Positions 40,101-46,100 of a DNA stretch of 64,000 nt are shown here, one piece after another. The stretch's first letter is position 1. Each line of letters begins with the position of its first letter. A program made the translations under genes and the position numbers. The DNA lies in NCBI GenBank assembly GCA_032209605.1, contig JASFXZ010000010.1, forward strand, positions 9,445,385 to 9,509,384, given 5' to 3'. Origin of the DNA: Mactromeris polynyma (Eukaryota > Mollusca > Bivalvia > Venerida > Mactridae). Below the pieces are notes generated by a model, which saw only the letters and a list, made by a program, of their open reading frames with translations, was not told where the DNA came from and ran no database searches.

Positions 40101-43100
40101 TCATACATAATGACCAGTTATCACATTTAAAAAGTACAAAGTCTGATTTTCTATACAAATTTGTCACGTGATAACTTTTATATAATGGCATGTTAATGCC
40201 TTCATACATACGTATTCTAAAACGTTTCTTAAAAGTTTCCTGGCACAGCAAAAACACGAGTCCGATGCAGATATTTCTTATGCTAGCGCTAACTAGGCGC
40301 CTATATCTGGGTAGAAAATACTGGTTTCGAACACTTGTATGATTTTGGGAAACATGTAAGAAAAGTGACAATGCAGTGTTGTAGAGTACATCTATATAAA
40401 GGCAATTACCAACGATATTCTCATATTTAGCACTATGTACCTTTAACTCATTGTTTCTTTATTATCCACCCTACATATATGAACAAGTACTAAGTAGCCT
40501 ACAGTATACAACCAAGCAAGTTCAGCAGTGAAAAACTTCAACAAACTGCTTCAATCTAGATGTTCGACAGTCTTTATCTCCGAAGAGATATCACAATTTG
40601 CTATACACTGTACACATCTTTCTTTATCAATGTCACACTACCAAGGGTAAATGTTTCCCTTGCTTTTATCTTACCAGTTTTATCAGCTGGAATGAATTAG
40701 CTACGATAAAATATTGTTTCATAAAAACGCTGTACAGCTTTGTCGTCATTGTGTAAGTGCATTTGACAATTATTTCATACGTTCTTTATTACAATTCTCA
40801 AGTTTCTTGCGTAGTTATTTCGTCACCACTTACAAGAACAGTGGCCTATACTTTGTCACGGTTAACTTTTAAGTGCACCTTGGTTCACAATCTTATCACA
40901 GTGTCATCCTAAAAAAGTTATAGCCCACGATTCACCTATTCCAGACTACATTATTGTATCAGCATCATGTTACCATAGCAACACTTAAATAACTATATAA
41001 CTTTATTCAGTGCAATGAAGACACACAACGATTATTCTGATTAAATTATCAATTATCAGCAGAATAAGTGTACAATAGAGCATTGAAAATTTAGAAGATT
41101 ACGTGTGTTCATGTTAGGATCCTAATCAACTTGAATAAGCAATGCCGCTATTAAAGTAATAGTATGCTCATATTTTGTTCATTTGTTTTACCTAGACAAA
41201 TATGAAAAGTATATTTTCTATAGTTAAAACATCAATAAACATGCATTTACGAGGAATGAACTCATAATATATTGATCCGTATTTGTTGAAGAAAGGTGTT
41301 TATACATCATAAATTTAAAAAAAAACTTCCATTTTTTTTAACATTCATGCTATTTTACAAGTTTTGTCTGTATATGGTAAAAACCATATATTTTAAATTG
41401 GTTATACATTGCAATGGTTCTTATTACAGATGTTTAAGCCAATGTAACAACAATACTGGATGAAGCCAACATTGTATGTCCAGATGAACAATATGCATCT
41501 TTAAGAAAACGAATTCTCTGTCACGACCCGATTTGTAATACATGTAAAAACCCGTTTTGTAATAAAACCCGTTTTGTAATAAAACCCCGTTTTGTAATAA
41601 AACTTTCGAAAGAGACAGAAACGTTGATATTTCATCAGGATATTACTGGAAAACAGTCTACTTTTAATATCATATTTTTGTCTCATTTCGTTTCTTGTTT
41701 TCCGGAAAATACCAGGTGCCAATGTATGCCTCGTTGTGATTTAACCCCCAGGAGGTCGATATTGAAAAGGTCACAATACATGACGTAATAAGCGTGTTTC
41801 TCTGTTCAATTAATGTTTATTACAACCCGAAAAATGGGTTCCGCAAGTCGTTTCAATACTAGTGTAGTACAATTTCATGTCACAATATCATGAAATCCTT
41901 CCCGAGGGTGAAAAGATATGGAGTGGACGAGAAGTATAGACTGTTTGAACTTTGACCTTGCCGTATGACCTTGACTTGGACTCATCATGACCAAAAGTTC
42001 CGTTTCGCTCTTCGTGTCATAATGGTGAACATTTGTGCCAAGTTCTTAGAAATTCTTCCAGGGGGTACAAGACATGTCCGCGGACACAATTTTGTGACAG
42101 ACAGACAGACGGACGGACATTTTAACATGAATGATTTAGGGTATTTTTCTCTAATAATAATAACTGGTGATAAGATATTGTTTGCTTCTAATCGAACACA
42201 GAACAAACAGCCCCTCTAACCGTATTGTCAGTTACCCGTAAACCCCGAATGTAAGCTGGGACGTCTAGATATACAGTCGACAGTTACTGACCCAAATTTT
42301 GGAGAGACGAGAGAGTACTGACTGTGTTCTGTGAACTGTGTTACAAATGTATACAGTTTTATTTCAAACGATGTAATTAATACAAAATAATATAAACATT
42401 TAATTACAAATGATAAATTGTATGGAAATACAAACATGACTCGTGCCGACAGATGCTGCATGGAGAACATTGTTGGAACATCATACATAGTAACAGTAAT
42501 ACGCTATAAATATAAACAATGTACTGGGCAAAAGAGCCAACCCGCCAGTAGTATTCTATATACAGTAAAACCTCACTTAAAGACCACCTCTATAATAAGA
42601 CCACAACTTTCAAGTCCATTTCAACTGTTTTGCTCTTTATTCAACCTCAATGTTAGGACCACCTCAATTAGACCAGTTTTCAAGGATCACAAAGGTGGTC
42701 TTATTATCGAGGTTATACTGTAGTTTCTAAAAAGCATCCTGTGTTGATTCATCGACATTATTGTTTACTTATTGTTTAGGTAGGTTTTTATTACAAAACG
42801 GGTTTTTATTACAAAACGGGTTTTTACATGTATTACAAAACGGGTCGTGAACGACATAATAAGTTGATGAGTCAAAATCACGGTAGCCATTTCATAAAAA
42901 TATAGCGAATATTCTCATGATAGCTCTGTTGACCAGTACATGCATGTATACAAATTGACGTAAACAGACTGAGTGAAACACGATACAGCGTGAAGTGTTA
43001 ATGATTCATAAACTAAGTTTAAACTACATATACGGTGTGTACATACGACCTTGACTCAAGTGGGTGTTATAATGAATATAATTACATTGTTTATAGGCAA

Positions 43101-46100
43101 AGTCTTGAATCGTATTGAACAACGAAGTCCAAGGTCTGGGGTTATACATCTAAAGCCTCTGATTGGTTGGTTCAATGGTCTTAAATTGACCTATGGCATT
43201 GCTGCATTCTGAGGCTGGACCACGTACTCAGATATATGACCATCGGACTCAAAACAATTCAGCTACAGTACAGTGTTATTTTATGGCAAATCGTTTTCAG
43301 CTCGGGGAGCCATCAAGACACGAAATTATCCGTGATATCAATGTCCTCGCCATATTGACGAGATTATAATTACCGATTATAAAAAAACATGTGTATTCTT
43401 AGCAACAATTCTTATCACAGGAATGAATGAAATAAATAACAAAGTAGGTGGATGAGTAATTACTTTCAGCTATTAACTACAGTCGGTCCTCGTTCATTCG
43501 AATTCATCGGGTCCGAAATGTTATTTCGAATAATACATGGTTTCGAATAACCCCTTTTAATTCGACGTGCATAAGAAGATAAATCGGGACCTGATATTCA
43601 TTTCAGATCTTCTTCTTCTCGTTCGCCTTTACACGGTCAGTCCAGTAGCAGCGATGAAGGACAATGTCTGTCAAAGGTCCTCCATACCTTTCGGATGATA
43701 CCAAGTATTCGGATGGAAGGTTGTCGAATATACGAAGTCCGACTGTATGCATTTTCACCACGTGTGTTTCTTCATCCCCACAGTTAAACAAAGAGCTGTC
43801 AAATCTTATCAGTTGTGTTACAGTAAAGCACTGTGCGTCAGTAATTGCTGTGCTGCATTTTGATACTTCATGGGCGAAATTGCTTAAAATCTTGGACTTA
43901 ACATTGTTGAGCGTTCCTCCGTTACAAAATAATGTTACATAATGGATTGATTATAGCGGTTGGTTCGCAAGGTCGTTTTATAAGATTAAAGATATCTTGC
44001 TAAGACGATACCTTGCTGACAACCTGACTTTGACAAAAATATGCGAACATATATAGGAATTTACAACGCAAAATAGAGGGATATAGAACCCCAAACAACG
44101 AAATTGCCCAAGACAAACTGCGGATCAGGGGTCCAGCGCTCTGAACACTGTGTCCCCCAAGAACACCATGCCCATAGAACACTGTGCCTGCCCCCAGAAC
44201 ACTATTCCCTCTAGGACACACTGCCTCCTAGAACAATATGCCCACTAGAACACTATGCCCCCTATACACCATGCCCCAGAACACTATGCTCCCTAGGACA
44301 CACTGCCTCCTAGAACAATATGCCCACTAGAACACTATGCCCCCTAAACACTATGCCCCCAGAACACTATGCCCCTAGGACACACTGCCTCCTAGAACAC
44401 TATGTCCTCTAGAACGTTATACCCCCTAAACACTATACCCCAGAACACTATGCCCCCTAGGACACACTGCCTCCTAGAACAATATGCCCACTAGAACACT
44501 ATGCCCCAAGAACACTATGCCCCCTAAACACTATGCGCCCAGAACACTATGCCCCTAGGACACACTGCCTCCTAGAACACTATGTCCTCTAGAACACTAT
44601 GCCCCATAAACACTATACCCCCAGAACACTATGCCCCCTAGGACACACTGCCTCCTAGAACACACTGCCCACTAGAACACTATGCCCCCAGAACACTATG
44701 CCCCCTAAACACTATTCCCCCAGAACACTATGCCCCCTAGGACACACTGCCTCCTAGAACAATATGCCCACTAGAACACTATGCCCCCAGAACACTATGC
44801 CCCTAGGACACACTGCCCACTTGAACACTATGCCCCCAGAACACTATGCCCCCTAAACACTATACCCCCAGAACACTATGCCCCCTAAACACTATACCCC
44901 CAGAACACTATGCCCCCTAGGACACACTGCCTCCTAGAACAATATGCCCACTAGAACACTATGCCCCCTATACACCATGCCCCAGAACACTATGCTCCCT
45001 AGGACACACTGCCTCCTAGAACAATATGCCCACTAGAACACTATGCCCCCTATACACCATGCCCCAGAACACTATGCCCCCTAGGACACACTGCCTCCTA
45101 GAACAATATGCCCACTAGAACACTATGCCCCCAGAACACTATGCCCCTAGGACACACTGCCCACTAGAACACTATGCCCCCAGAACACTATGCCCCCTAA
45201 ACACTATACCCCCAGAACACTATGCCCCCTAAACACTATACCCCCAGAACACTATGCCCCCTAGGACACACTGCCTCCTAGAACAATATGCCCACTAGAA
45301 CACTATGCCCCCAGAACACTATGCCCCCTAGGACACACTGCCTCCTAGAACACTTAAACGATTCGTCTAAAATCTCAATTAACTTGTCAGTAAACGATTA
45401 CTCTAAAATCTCAATTAGCTTGTGAGTAAACGATTGCTCTAAAATCTCAATTAGCTTGTGAGTAAACGATTACTCTAAAGTCTCAATTAACTTGTGAGTA
45501 AACGATTACTCTAAAGTCTCAATTAACTTGTGAGTAAACGATTACTCTAAAGTCTCAATTAACTTGTGAGTAAACGATTACTCTAAAGTCTCAACTAATG
45601 TGTGAGTAAAGCGATAACTCTAAACGGTCAAGTAACATGTGAGTACTGAAAAGATAATTCTAAAATGTCAATAAACTTGAACTAACAACTATACAGTAAA
45701 CACTAAATAACAGCATGAATACATACTGGTCAAAAGATCTAGTCCGCCATTTTGTACATTTAGAATCTTCGCAGCATTTATGACAAAGTGATCTAAGATG
45801 ATGAACAGAGTTTAACTTCACTTTTTTCCCATAGTTCAATTCATTTGCATCATGAATGTTAAGTCATAAAGTCATGTTTTCAGGAACACGAAAAATCGGT
45901 CAATGGCGCTACCGGGAATCGAACCCGATTGCCGGTCCGTTATGCTAACCACTACACCACAGCAACCTAACGTCATTTTCGTGTAAATTTAACTTATATA
46001 AAGTTGATTAAGGTCAATATGTTATCATTATATTTTATGGTTAGAATTAAGTATGTCAGTCTACAATAACAGTAAACTAGTGTCACTGGTCAATATGTTA

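Noticed and set aside
43603..43942. Frames within the pogo-like element at 43.5 kb as a transposase remnant
   Set aside because: Too short, no DDE-type motif visible, and not open in the related copy at 59.8 kb.
45900..45968. tRNA gene on the minus strand
   Set aside because: The A and B boxes are good but the anticodon arm is short and the acceptor stem does not pair; better explained as a SINE head. The candidates at 15050, 17785, 19925 and 29925 fail likewise.
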